This document shows positions 43,486 to 51,473 of a DNA stretch of 64,000 nucleotides, in pieces. The stretch's first letter is position 1. Each line of letters opens with the position of its first letter. Under the pieces are notes generated by a model, which saw nothing but the letters and a program-made list of their open reading frames with translations, was not told the DNA's origin and did not search any database. The position numbers were made by a program, and so were the translations under genes. The stretch is from MVRE01 sp015660965 (GTDB taxonomy: Archaea > Halobacteriota > Methanomicrobia > Methanomicrobiales > Methanospirillaceae): positions 124,001 through 188,000 of the forward strand of contig JBEKCC010000003.1 in the NCBI GenBank assembly GCA_050015095.1, read 5' to 3'.

Positions 43486-43815
43486 ATGCCAGATGTTTCA
43501 CAGACCGAGGTGGGAAGGCGATTGTACCATGTCCACCGGGAGAAACGGATAGAGCATGCGATCAAGAAGATTAAGCAAAATATTGGGCCCGAGTGGAAAT
43601 CATTCACAGAAGAGGATATTCGTATTCTGGGGCACCTTTTACAATGTACTTGGAATGTAATAGATCAGAAAGTATGGGATAACATACCCTTCGCAAAAAT
43701 GACCAAGGACGACGTCCAAAAGATTCTTTCTTATGGGATAGATGTTGGTCCCAGAAAAAACCCAGATCAAGCTGTTATTGAGGAAATTAAAAAAATACTA
43801 TTGGCAAAATCTTAA
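43486..43815 (+). CDS. small helical protein, tandem paralogue 2
   Basis: 109 residues from ATG 43486 (MPDVSQTEVGRRLYHVHREK), preceded by a strong ribosome binding site GAGGAGGGA. It matches the gene at 42870 in length and pattern, so the pair arose by tandem duplication. Trp residues (EWKSF, TWNVIDQKVWDNIPF) and KMTKDDVQKILSYG are conserved in kind. TATA-like AAAAATTTAAT lies near 43385-43396. The longer start at 43438 lacks similarity to the paralogue. Confidence 0.75.
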   Translation: MPDVSQTEVGRRLYHVHREKRIEHAIKKIKQNIGPEWKSFTEEDIRILGHLLQCTWNVIDQKVWDNIPFAKMTKDDVQKILSYGIDVGPRKNPDQAVIEEIKKILLAKS

Positions 43816-43893
43816 TATACAGATAAAATTTTCTTTTTTGCTCAAATTTGTCAAGTGTTACATTTTAAAAAAATACAATTGCTCTTTGTCTTA

Positions 43894-45057
43894 TCACGAT
43901 GTTGCGACAGCGACACACTGTTTGATCGTCCCGATCTGTGTATCCGCTCCGCACATATCAGGAACATACGCAAGAGCTTTTCCGCTATTTACCATTATGG
44001 AACGGTATCGTTCCATGATTGGTGAAACCACCATACACGTATCTGCAAAGACACGTGCTCCACTCTTTTCAATGGATTCTACGATTTCTTTGTTTGCATC
44101 GATGACTCCTTTAGCAGCAAAGATGTAAAATGGGATTTTTACTTTTTTTCCTAAAAGTAATACTGCAATATTTCTAAGCTCTTCAGGAGAACAATGTGGG
44201 CAGCCAACTGCAACAGCTTCCGCAGAAATTGGCTTGAAAAGTTGATTGATATCCCTTGATTCTACCGTTATTGAATCAAGATTTGATATTTCAAACAGGT
44301 TTTTTTTAGCTTCTGGAGTCACACCTTTGACATGATACAGTGCCACTGCACCGGTTGCTGCCATTGCAGCACCAAGTGCTTTCAATTGATCAAAATCTGG
44401 ATTGATCCCCATGAAATACGGAATGCGGTTTCCAACTAATTTCCCAATATGGTACCCAAGGGCACCGTATTGGGCAATATCTAACTCATTTTTAAATGCC
44501 TGGATATTGACCGCTATCTGCGGATAACGATTGCGAGTTAGATGCAGCCCATAGCATGGAGTCTTACCAATAATAGCCGCAGCAAGTGCACTGGGTCCTC
44601 CTTCACGGTTCGTCAGTGCTCCTATAACCGAGTTTGCATAGCTCACAGCAGAGGACTCTGACCAAGCAAGATGTTCACCAAACTTTGGAGATGTGATGTA
44701 ATAGGGTGTACATGTACAATCTAATCGAATTCCAAGACGCTCATAAGCAGAAATAACCACATTCTGTTTGTCTGCAAATTCGGGGTCGACATCCATTTCC
44801 TCCCAACGGTCCCGGGGCATTCCAATCGGATTTAATACTGCAGGTACTACCGCCCGGGCATTCAAGTGTTCGAGCCATTCAAGCCCAAACTTTCCAATTG
44901 TCTTATAAGACGCTCCACTAACTTGAGCACTCTTTATTTGGACGAGCCGGTCAGCACCAAAAACTTTACCGAGAGCGACTAGGATCTCCATCATCTTTTG
45001 TCGTGTTTCACCGTACTCTCCGGCAAGGATCCGTTCGTCCTCGGGTTCAAGTTCCAT
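43894..45057 (-). CDS. aconitase X catalytic subunit: phosphomevalonate dehydratase large subunit
   Basis: 387 residues. Aconitase X proteins of archaea dehydrate mevalonate 5-phosphate to trans-anhydromevalonate 5-phosphate using a [4Fe-4S] cluster. Likely cluster cysteines are in LDCTCTPYY, GKTPCYGLH and VGCPHCSPEEL. YGALGYHIGKLVGNRIPYF is a conserved substrate-side segment. The small swivelling-domain subunit (DUF126, about 130 residues) is not adjacent. The gene follows UbiX and UbiD on one transcript, which strongly supports the mevalonate assignment over hydroxyproline-type relatives. Confidence 0.93.
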   Translation of the reverse strand: MELEPEDERILAGEYGETRQKMMEILVALGKVFGADRLVQIKSAQVSGASYKTIGKFGLEWLEHLNARAVVPAVLNPIGMPRDRWEEMDVDPEFADKQNVVISAYERLGIRLDCTCTPYYITSPKFGEHLAWSESSAVSYANSVIGALTNREGGPSALAAAIIGKTPCYGLHLTRNRYPQIAVNIQAFKNELDIAQYGALGYHIGKLVGNRIPYFMGINPDFDQLKALGAAMAATGAVALYHVKGVTPEAKKNLFEISNLDSITVESRDINQLFKPISAEAVAVGCPHCSPEELRNIAVLLLGKKVKIPFYIFAAKGVIDANKEIVESIEKSGARVFADTCMVVSPIMERYRSIMVNSGKALAYVPDMCGADTQIGTIKQCVAVATS

Positions 45058-45060
45058 ATT

Positions 45061-46296
45061 TCACCAAGTAGCGCGTCGGAAGTCTTCCTCCCTTCCCATT
45101 ACCATGGTGGCATCAACACCAACTTTGACATTGGTGCCGTCTTCCAGCTGACAGGGATCAAGCGAAGACCCGCGGACACCGGTAATTACCATTATATCTT
45201 GGTTACCACTCACACGTGTCGCTATAGCATATTCAACCTCTTCGGGTTCTTCGGGATTGATGTCTTCATCAACAATTACCACGTGTTTGAGCGACGTGTG
45301 GGCTGCAAATGCAGCCATGATTGCATTCTTTGCATCACCCTGTGTACTCTTTTTAATCTGAATTACCGCATGGAGGTACCCGCACCCTCCTTTTGTTAGA
45401 ACAACATTTTTTACCTTTGTTACACCAGCAACTGCACGGAAGATCTTTGGTTCATAAGGAACACCCATTAACATTTTGTGTTCATTTCCTCCAGGCAGGA
45501 TCCCGTGATAAATAAACTCGGGCTTTAGATACATACCAGTAAATTTGATGATGGGTTCCTGGCGCACCGGATCGTATGTTCCCGTGATATCCACAAACGG
45601 TCCCTCATCAGCTCTTTCAGCTCCAATGAATCCCTCAAGAACAATCTCTGCTTCGGGAACGAGCACCCCATTTGAACACCGTTTTACGGTAATTTCCCCT
45701 CCGAGAAGTTCAGCAGCATAAGAAAGCTCTTTTCCTTCTGGAACTCGTGTGCAACATGCAAATGTAACCGCAGGATGTGTTCCGATTGTAACTGCTATCG
45801 GCAGCTTTTTACCATCCGCAAGTGCTTTACCCAGCATCAAGTGTGTATGCCTCCCTTCTACAAGTCGAGCAGAAACGCGCCGCTTGTCCAAGACTAGCAT
45901 ACGGTGTATGGATGCGTTCTCAACACCACAATATTGTGAAAAAACTATTCCAGCAGTGATATACTTTCCAGCGTCTTTGGGATAGTGTTTAAGAACAGGG
46001 ATCCGTGAAAGATCGGGGCGTTGCATCATTAGCTTACCACTTTCGACAACCGTTCCTTCGTATGTGACACCCGCAAGATTTTGTACGATCTCGTGATCCT
46101 CAATACCAAGCGCAATCGAAATTGCTCTGCGGGTTGCTGTCACGTTCATAACTGCTCTTGCACCTGAAATATTATGGAAAAAGAGTAGCTTGTCAGTCTT
46201 GCACGCCATTTTCGCCATTTGCATATCGGTCGAACACGAATCATGCACATCTATGACCTGCCCTTCTTTTCGCATCCGTTCGATGAATTCACGCAT
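45061..46296 (-). CDS. UbiD-family decarboxylase: anhydromevalonate phosphate decarboxylase
   Basis: 411 residues from ATG 46296 (MREFIERMRKEGQVIDV). UbiD enzymes use prenylated FMN made by UbiX. Here the product would be isopentenyl phosphate. The prFMN-binding region has NASIHRMLVLDKRRVSARLV and the catalytic Arg-Glu-Glu region includes EGFIGAERADEGPFVDITG. HEKML-like GGNEHKMLMGVPYEP follows. The start overlaps the UbiX end by 8 bp, giving paired synthesis of cofactor and enzyme; 3 bp separate it from the dehydratase. Confidence 0.93.
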   Translation of the reverse strand: MREFIERMRKEGQVIDVHDSCSTDMQMAKMACKTDKLLFFHNISGARAVMNVTATRRAISIALGIEDHEIVQNLAGVTYEGTVVESGKLMMQRPDLSRIPVLKHYPKDAGKYITAGIVFSQYCGVENASIHRMLVLDKRRVSARLVEGRHTHLMLGKALADGKKLPIAVTIGTHPAVTFACCTRVPEGKELSYAAELLGGEITVKRCSNGVLVPEAEIVLEGFIGAERADEGPFVDITGTYDPVRQEPIIKFTGMYLKPEFIYHGILPGGNEHKMLMGVPYEPKIFRAVAGVTKVKNVVLTKGGCGYLHAVIQIKKSTQGDAKNAIMAAFAAHTSLKHVVIVDEDINPEEPEEVEYAIATRVSGNQDIMVITGVRGSSLDPCQLEDGTNVKVGVDATMVMGREEDFRRATW

Positions 46297-46843
46297 CAAT
46301 GCCACCCCATCGTTTGGTAAGATTGTGCTCGATATCAAGATGGTCAAGTACCCTGGCAACGACCATGTCAATAAGGTCATTAATGGTTTTTGGTTTATGA
46401 TAGAATGCAGGGCTCGCTGGCATAATTGTCGCACCTGCCTGATAAGCTGTGAGCAGGTTAGCGATATGGATGCCGGAAAGTGGCATTTCGCGGGTAACCA
46501 GAATACATTTCCTTCTCTCCTTTAGACAGACATCGGCGGTACGGGTAATTAGATTATCAGCATATCCATGAGCGATCGCAGAAAGAGTTTTCTGGCTGCA
46601 AGGAATCACTACCATACCATCATAGCGATAGGACCCACTCGCAATATCAGCGAACATTTGGTTGTTCTCATGGTATTTCGCATTGAGACCCGCAAGATCG
46701 ACACCTTCATGAGTAGCAATTCGTTTTGCAATATCTGAAATAATTATATGGACTGTCGCATCGACACAAAGCACATCCAATAACCTTCGTGCGTAACAGA
46801 TTCCGCTTGCACCGGTCACCCCTACAACATATTCCTTTTCCAT
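46289..46843 (-). CDS. ubiX: UbiX flavin prenyltransferase
   Basis: 184 residues from ATG 46843 (MEKEYVVGVTGASGICYARR). It joins a dimethylallyl group to FMN to give prenyl-FMN, the cofactor of UbiD. The FMN-binding motif GVTGASGICYA and VIPCSQKTLSAIAHGYADN, plus REMPLSGIHIANLL and PASPAFYHKP near the end, are diagnostic. It is the first gene of the UbiX-UbiD-aconitase X operon. Confidence 0.95.
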   Translation of the reverse strand: MEKEYVVGVTGASGICYARRLLDVLCVDATVHIIISDIAKRIATHEGVDLAGLNAKYHENNQMFADIASGSYRYDGMVVIPCSQKTLSAIAHGYADNLITRTADVCLKERRKCILVTREMPLSGIHIANLLTAYQAGATIMPASPAFYHKPKTINDLIDMVVARVLDHLDIEHNLTKRWGGIDA

Positions 46844-46921
46844 CCTGCTACCGCTCTCCTGTAATACCAATGTCGGAGTCAGAACCAAAAAGAGTTTATC
46901 CCGGTTTTACCGAAAAAGTGA

Positions 46922-47365
46922 TTATTTTTTGGGAGGTGAGAAAAATCGATATCGTACTTGTGCTTCTTCCACACTGCGAGCATGCCCGGGATTCACATCT
47001 CGCCGTGCCTCAATCACTAAAGTATTAAGAATATTATGAAGCCGAAGGGTGTCAAAGTCCTTACCCATGTGCTCATTGAGAAAATCAAGAAGGTCGTTAG
47101 TGCTCCTGAGAACCCCAGCACTCCCGACGAGGTTTAATCGGTTCACGGTATATGCAAGTTTCTTCTTTGCAATATCAAGTTTATACTGGTCGTTGTCGGC
47201 AAGATTAAGCTCGGTAACTGCATGAAGAAGATCACTATACACTTGCATTTTATAACGGCCCTCGCTTAGTCTCTGTTCAATCCGACGGATTATAATAAGT
47301 GTTATACAGAATGCACAGACGATAACAATTACTCCACATGTCACAACAATCCAATCTTCAAGCAT
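46922..47365 (-). CDS. membrane-anchored protein, unknown function
   Basis: 147 residues from ATG 47365 (MLEDWIVVTCGVIVIVCAFC). One N-terminal membrane helix is followed by a charged helical domain (IIRRIEQRLSEGRYKMQVYS...), probably cytoplasmic because Arg/Lys follow the helix. No family recognised. It lies 16 bp beyond a lipoprotein gene on the same strand, so the two may form an envelope-associated pair. Confidence 0.65.
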   Translation of the reverse strand: MLEDWIVVTCGVIVIVCAFCITLIIIRRIEQRLSEGRYKMQVYSDLLHAVTELNLADNDQYKLDIAKKKLAYTVNRLNLVGSAGVLRSTNDLLDFLNEHMGKDFDTLRLHNILNTLVIEARRDVNPGHARSVEEAQVRYRFFSPPKK

Positions 47366-47380
47366 TTTTATCACTTTATA

Positions 47381-47848
47381 CTACGGGGTTCTTTTAGCAA
47401 TGTTTACATCAACACTTACACGGTTTCCTGTCATTTCAATTTTATAAGGGCCTGTATTATACATTGGATATAGTTGATGTTTATCTAAATTATATGTGCG
47501 TCCGTATCCAAAGTTATCGGTTTGGCCTGTATCCATATTTGTGACTTTAATCTCAAACCAAGTATATTGGGGATCTTCATTCGTGGGATTTACTTGAAAT
47601 TCTATACCCCATGAGGGATTATCTACTCTGAATTGCTCTACATACACATCCTTCTCACTCTGGAATGAGTATTTTTTTTGTAGGTAATGATCACTCAATG
47701 TGATTGTAGAAATTTGGGTTGGTGCAGACGATACTGTACTTGGAGTGGTAGATGGAGCAGGAGCGGTGTTGGTTTGGTTGCTCATACATCCAGATATAAG
47801 CACGACCCCAACAATCAAGCAAACAATCAACGGAACAAATAATTTCAT
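47381..47848 (-). CDS. lipoprotein, unknown function
   Basis: 155 residues from ATG 47848 (MKLFVPLIVCLIVGVVLISG). The lipobox LISGC predicts lipid attachment at Cys. A Ser/Thr/Pro-rich linker (APAPSTTPSTVSSAPT) follows, then a beta-rich domain of about 100 residues (FRVDNPSWGIEFQVNPTNED). Surface-exposed. The fold resembles small archaeal surface lipoproteins, without an assigned role. Confidence 0.75.
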   Translation of the reverse strand: MKLFVPLIVCLIVGVVLISGCMSNQTNTAPAPSTTPSTVSSAPTQISTITLSDHYLQKKYSFQSEKDVYVEQFRVDNPSWGIEFQVNPTNEDPQYTWFEIKVTNMDTGQTDNFGYGRTYNLDKHQLYPMYNTGPYKIEMTGNRVSVDVNIAKRTP

Positions 47849-47949
47849 ATAGATTATGGTTTGATTCATGTGTTTATTATTTTTACAGATTGTTAGTTAG
47901 GAGAGATCATATCAGAAAGGTGCGGAGATCAAGAATTTCAATAGTAAGA

Positions 47950-49146
47950 TCAGAATAAAGTGTTCTGGCGTGTTGGTTTTTTTACATGAAGAACATCAGC
48001 TGCAACTTGAGCTATCGTTTCACGTTGATCAGGTAGAGTGTAGACGCCAAGTCGCCATTGTTCACGACGAGTTTCGTTTAGAGTACGCATTCGAGGAGAT
48101 ATTTCTTCAAAACTAATGATCGTATTCTGATTTTTTACTCTAACCTTAATAGACATATCACTTGGGAATGGAGGTATATCCACGAGGACAGTGTGAGGAT
48201 CAATCCCAGCATTTTCTGCGATCATCTCGGACAGCGATCTGCTTTTTTCGAGACTAATTCCTTTTGAAAATGCGGTAGCGTTGACCTGATCTTGACCCAC
48301 ATAAAGTGCCCTTTTGTATAGCTGGCGTTGATAGATTCGCTCCATAAGCATTCGCACAACCGGGTTTTTTGATATTCGTAATGATTGTATACACGCCGGA
48401 TCGTCCTTCCGAAGCATGTCGGTAGCATTCATTCCCTCGGTTTTAAAATGCTCAAGCATTGCAAGCTGAAACATTTTTTCACCAATTCGGCTTACATGAT
48501 GGTAATAAACAGTCGGTCGCATGAGAGTTCGGGCGATTAACAACGACTCTGCTGCATTTATTCCATTTTCATCCAAAACAACATCATCAACGGTTCGGAT
48601 CATATTTCTAATAAGACGCTGAGCATCTACAGTTCCATAGGGGGCGCCAGTATAGTAGGCATCGCGTAGCAAGTAATCCATCCGATCAACATCGAGATCG
48701 CTATGTATGATTCCTGACAGAGGATGACGACCACTTACCACTGCACAAAGCTCATCGGGATCTATATTGTGCTGAAGTAACAAGTGCCCGATCTGTTCGT
48801 GCACAATATCATCAATTGCATGATGGCTCCGGTGGAGAAATTCTTCAATTAGGGGTTCGCTTGCGTGGGAGAATGGTCCATGCCCTATATCATGAAGAAG
48901 TGCGGAAGCTGCGACAAGTGTTCGTTCTTCATCACTAAGCCGGAATTTTCGACAAGCAACATCGGCAAGATACATTGTACCTAGTGAGTGCTCAAAACGC
49001 GTATGATTCGCACCGGGATAAACAAGATATGAAAACCCCAGCTGGCGGATGTATCTTAATCGTTGTAATACGGGTGAATCGAGAAGAACAAGTGCGTAAT
49101 CCTCAACTTCGACATATCCATGGACTGGATCTTTAATGATTTTCAA
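47950..49146 (-). CDS. HD-domain phosphohydrolase (dNTPase/COG1078 type)
   Basis: 398 residues. The metal-binding HD residues are His53 (in RFEHSLGTMYLA), His85-Asp86 (LLHDIGHGPFSH) and the Asp in HSDLDVDRMDYLLRD. Members of this group resemble SAMHD1 and bacterial dNTP triphosphohydrolases. The likely substrate is a nucleotide; an assigned one cannot be chosen from sequence. It is divergent from cofD across a 48-bp gap with CATATATATG at about 49168-49177. Confidence 0.9.
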   Translation of the reverse strand: MKIIKDPVHGYVEVEDYALVLLDSPVLQRLRYIRQLGFSYLVYPGANHTRFEHSLGTMYLADVACRKFRLSDEERTLVAASALLHDIGHGPFSHASEPLIEEFLHRSHHAIDDIVHEQIGHLLLQHNIDPDELCAVVSGRHPLSGIIHSDLDVDRMDYLLRDAYYTGAPYGTVDAQRLIRNMIRTVDDVVLDENGINAAESLLIARTLMRPTVYYHHVSRIGEKMFQLAMLEHFKTEGMNATDMLRKDDPACIQSLRISKNPVVRMLMERIYQRQLYKRALYVGQDQVNATAFSKGISLEKSRSLSEMIAENAGIDPHTVLVDIPPFPSDMSIKVRVKNQNTIISFEEISPRMRTLNETRREQWRLGVYTLPDQRETIAQVAADVLHVKKPTRQNTLF

Positions 49147-49194
49147 ACAATCACTAAAAGAATCTTCATATATATGTGATAAAAGTATTGAGTA

Positions 49195-50097
49195 ATGATT
49201 ACGTTTTTTTCCGGGGGTACTGGAACACCGAAGCTGTTACGAGGTGTTCAAAGGGTGATGGATCGTCATGAGATCTCAGTCGTGGTGAACACTGCAGAGG
49301 ACATTTGGATCTCGGGTAATCACATATCACCGGATTTGGATACCGTTATGTATCTCTTTTCTGGAGTCTTGAATACCGATACTTGGTGGGGGATCAGGAA
49401 TGATACTTTTACAACTCATGAAGATACCAAAAAAATGGGAATTGATGAATTTGTCGCGATTGGCGAACATGACAGGGCGGTCCATATCGCCCGCGGTGAA
49501 ATGCTACGTAAAGGGATGCGACTGACAAACGTAACAAAAATACTCTGCGACCGATTCGGAGTGCGGGAGAATGTTCTCCCAATGACAGACACTGAAGTAA
49601 ATACACTTGTTAAGACAGATTTGGGGTTAATTCACTTTCAAGAGTATTGGGTTAAGGCAAAAGGAGCTTTGGAAATCTATGAAGTTGTTCGAAAATTCAC
49701 TGCTCCTCCTGCAGCAAGTGAAGAGGTATTGGCAGCTATTGAGGCTAGTGATGTAGTGGTAATCGGGCCCAGCAACCCCATTACTAGCATTTTACCTATT
49801 CTTGAATGCAATGGGATCAAGCCTGCAATAAAAAACAAGTCTGTTATCGCAATTAGTCCGTTTATCGGTGATGCAGCTGTTAGTGGTCCTGCAGCCGCAT
49901 TAATGAAGGCCCGGGGTTTCGAACCTTCTTCTAAGGGGACTCTTTCGTGTTATAATGAATTTGTTGATATATTTGTACAAGACATTCGAGATCCTATTAA
50001 TGTACCAAATTCCTTTCGATACGATACGATCATGATTGATGAGGAAAAGAGTACAGCCCTTGCACGGGAGATTTTGCGTCTCTCCAAAGAATGCTAA
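49195..50097 (+). CDS. cofD: 2-phospho-L-lactate transferase CofD
   Basis: 300 residues. CofD transfers the phospholactyl (or phosphoenolpyruvyl) moiety to Fo in coenzyme F420 synthesis. The N-terminal SGGTGTPKLLRGVQ is the nucleotide-binding loop. NTAEDIWISGNHISPDLDTV (metal and Fo binding), GPSNPITSILPIL and AISPFIGDAAVSGPAAALM follow. F420 is the hydride carrier of methanogens, supporting the organism assignment. Confidence 0.96.
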   Translation: MITFFSGGTGTPKLLRGVQRVMDRHEISVVVNTAEDIWISGNHISPDLDTVMYLFSGVLNTDTWWGIRNDTFTTHEDTKKMGIDEFVAIGEHDRAVHIARGEMLRKGMRLTNVTKILCDRFGVRENVLPMTDTEVNTLVKTDLGLIHFQEYWVKAKGALEIYEVVRKFTAPPAASEEVLAAIEASDVVVIGPSNPITSILPILECNGIKPAIKNKSVIAISPFIGDAAVSGPAAALMKARGFEPSSKGTLSCYNEFVDIFVQDIRDPINVPNSFRYDTIMIDEEKSTALAREILRLSKEC

Positions 50098-50232
50098 TAT
50101 ATACTTGCAATTTTTATGGCTGTAAAAAATCCTGCACTATAATAAGTATGGATTATATCTTTTGTTAAAACCGAACTGCAAAAGTATTTTAATTTTTAAT
50201 TAATATATCCACACGAGTGTGTGGGAGAGAGA

Positions 50233-51156
50233 ATGAAGAAGAAGATCGTTATTTTAATCTTAATATTTTGTGTGTTCATATCTGGATGTGTATCTAATCA
50301 AAATTCAGGAAAAGGTACACTTCAATTTTCCTCATCACCTTCTGGTGCTCAGGTATACCTTGATAAAGAATATCGAGGGACAACACCTAGTACTTTAACT
50401 AATGTAGAGTTAGGAAATCATACTCTTGAATTCCGTTATCAAGGGTATCAAAGTTGGTCGACAGATATAATGGTAGCATCAGGTATATCGACATATTATG
50501 CTTCATTATCTCCTATTCCCCAACCGAGTGTTCAACCTACCCAAGGAACAACTAACCCACAATCACAAACCCCACCATCAAGAGTTACTATTCAAGAAAG
50601 TCAGGATTCGATTGTAATAGGAAACTCGATTTCATTCTACGGCACTTGCACAGATAGCGATAGTGTAATATTGACATTATATGGACCAGGGACTTATGCT
50701 GATGGTGTAACTGTTGCTCAACCTAAAGTAAATACCGCGAATTCGTGGAGTTACGTTTGGAATCCCGGATATTCTATCCAAAATGGTTTATATACGATGA
50801 TAGTTTATGACGCCCAAAAAAGTACATCTGGAAGGGTTGTATTTACAGTTACTGGGGGGGGAGAAGTCACAATAATAGTAAATAAAAATTCAATTGGCAA
50901 AGGAGATTCAATAACTTTTTCGGGAAGATGCACAACGGGTGATGCAACCGTAACTTTGACTTTAATCGGACCGGGACAATATTCAAATGGTGTTGATGTT
51001 GGTTCGCAATCAATTAACGCTGATCAAACTTGGAGCTATAAATATCAATTTGACAATGCAGTTCAAGCAGGTATGTATACTATGACTGTTCATGATGCAA
51101 AAAGAACGAAATCTGCTTCTATCAGTTTTACGATTGGGGGATCTCCAGCCTCATAA
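50233..51156 (+). CDS. PEGA-domain lipoprotein with two tandem beta domains
   Basis: 307 residues from ATG 50233 behind GGGAGAG. The signal KKIVILILIFCVFISGC has a lipobox. A PEGA domain (about residues 30-95) follows: SSPSGAQVYLDKEYRGTTPS, LTNVELGNHTLEF. After a Pro/Gln/Thr linker come two related domains of about 85 residues (VIGNSISFYGTCTDSDSVIL; IGKGDSITFSGRCTTGDATV), each with a YGPGTY or IGPGQY motif and closing TMxVxDAK. They resemble the DUF3821-type domains of methanogen surface proteins. Probably an envelope protein. Confidence 0.82.
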   Translation: MKKKIVILILIFCVFISGCVSNQNSGKGTLQFSSSPSGAQVYLDKEYRGTTPSTLTNVELGNHTLEFRYQGYQSWSTDIMVASGISTYYASLSPIPQPSVQPTQGTTNPQSQTPPSRVTIQESQDSIVIGNSISFYGTCTDSDSVILTLYGPGTYADGVTVAQPKVNTANSWSYVWNPGYSIQNGLYTMIVYDAQKSTSGRVVFTVTGGGEVTIIVNKNSIGKGDSITFSGRCTTGDATVTLTLIGPGQYSNGVDVGSQSINADQTWSYKYQFDNAVQAGMYTMTVHDAKRTKSASISFTIGGSPAS

Positions 51157-51473
51157 CTGATTTTTTTGCACAATTATTTCTTCCAAATTTTCTGATACTT
51201 TTATTAACAATTTTTTAGTATTATTGTGAAGAAAGTTTGAAAATTTTCCATGGGGTTGAAGTAGCGACCATTGTTTCACAACTTGTTTGTACTAAAGCTG
51301 GGTAGCATCGGATATCTTTTTCATCCGCCCTACCACTCACTGAAATTTCGATTTAAAACGGATGGATTCACCATTTATCCAAATAAATCATTCCTAGAGT
51401 AATAAAAAAACTGCAAAAGTACCCGATACCTATTTGAATGATTTTATACAAAATATCGTTAGTGAAGTACAAC
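51157..51473. other. 317-bp intergenic region with a possible RNA hairpin
   Basis: The region after the PEGA lipoprotein starts with T-rich runs that may end transcription. Its notable feature is an interrupted stem at 51302-51335. TTTTATACAAAATAT near 51440-51454 may be the promoter of the HEAT gene. No protein-coding frame is evident. Confidence 0.4.
51302..51335 (+). other. possible structured-RNA hairpin
   Basis: GGTAG (51302) pairs with CTACC (51331), and CGGAT (51310) pairs with ATCCG (51324), with a CAT/CC internal loop and a nine-base loop. Symmetric pairing of both segments suggests a folded RNA element, but the length is short and chance is possible. Confidence 0.35.
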
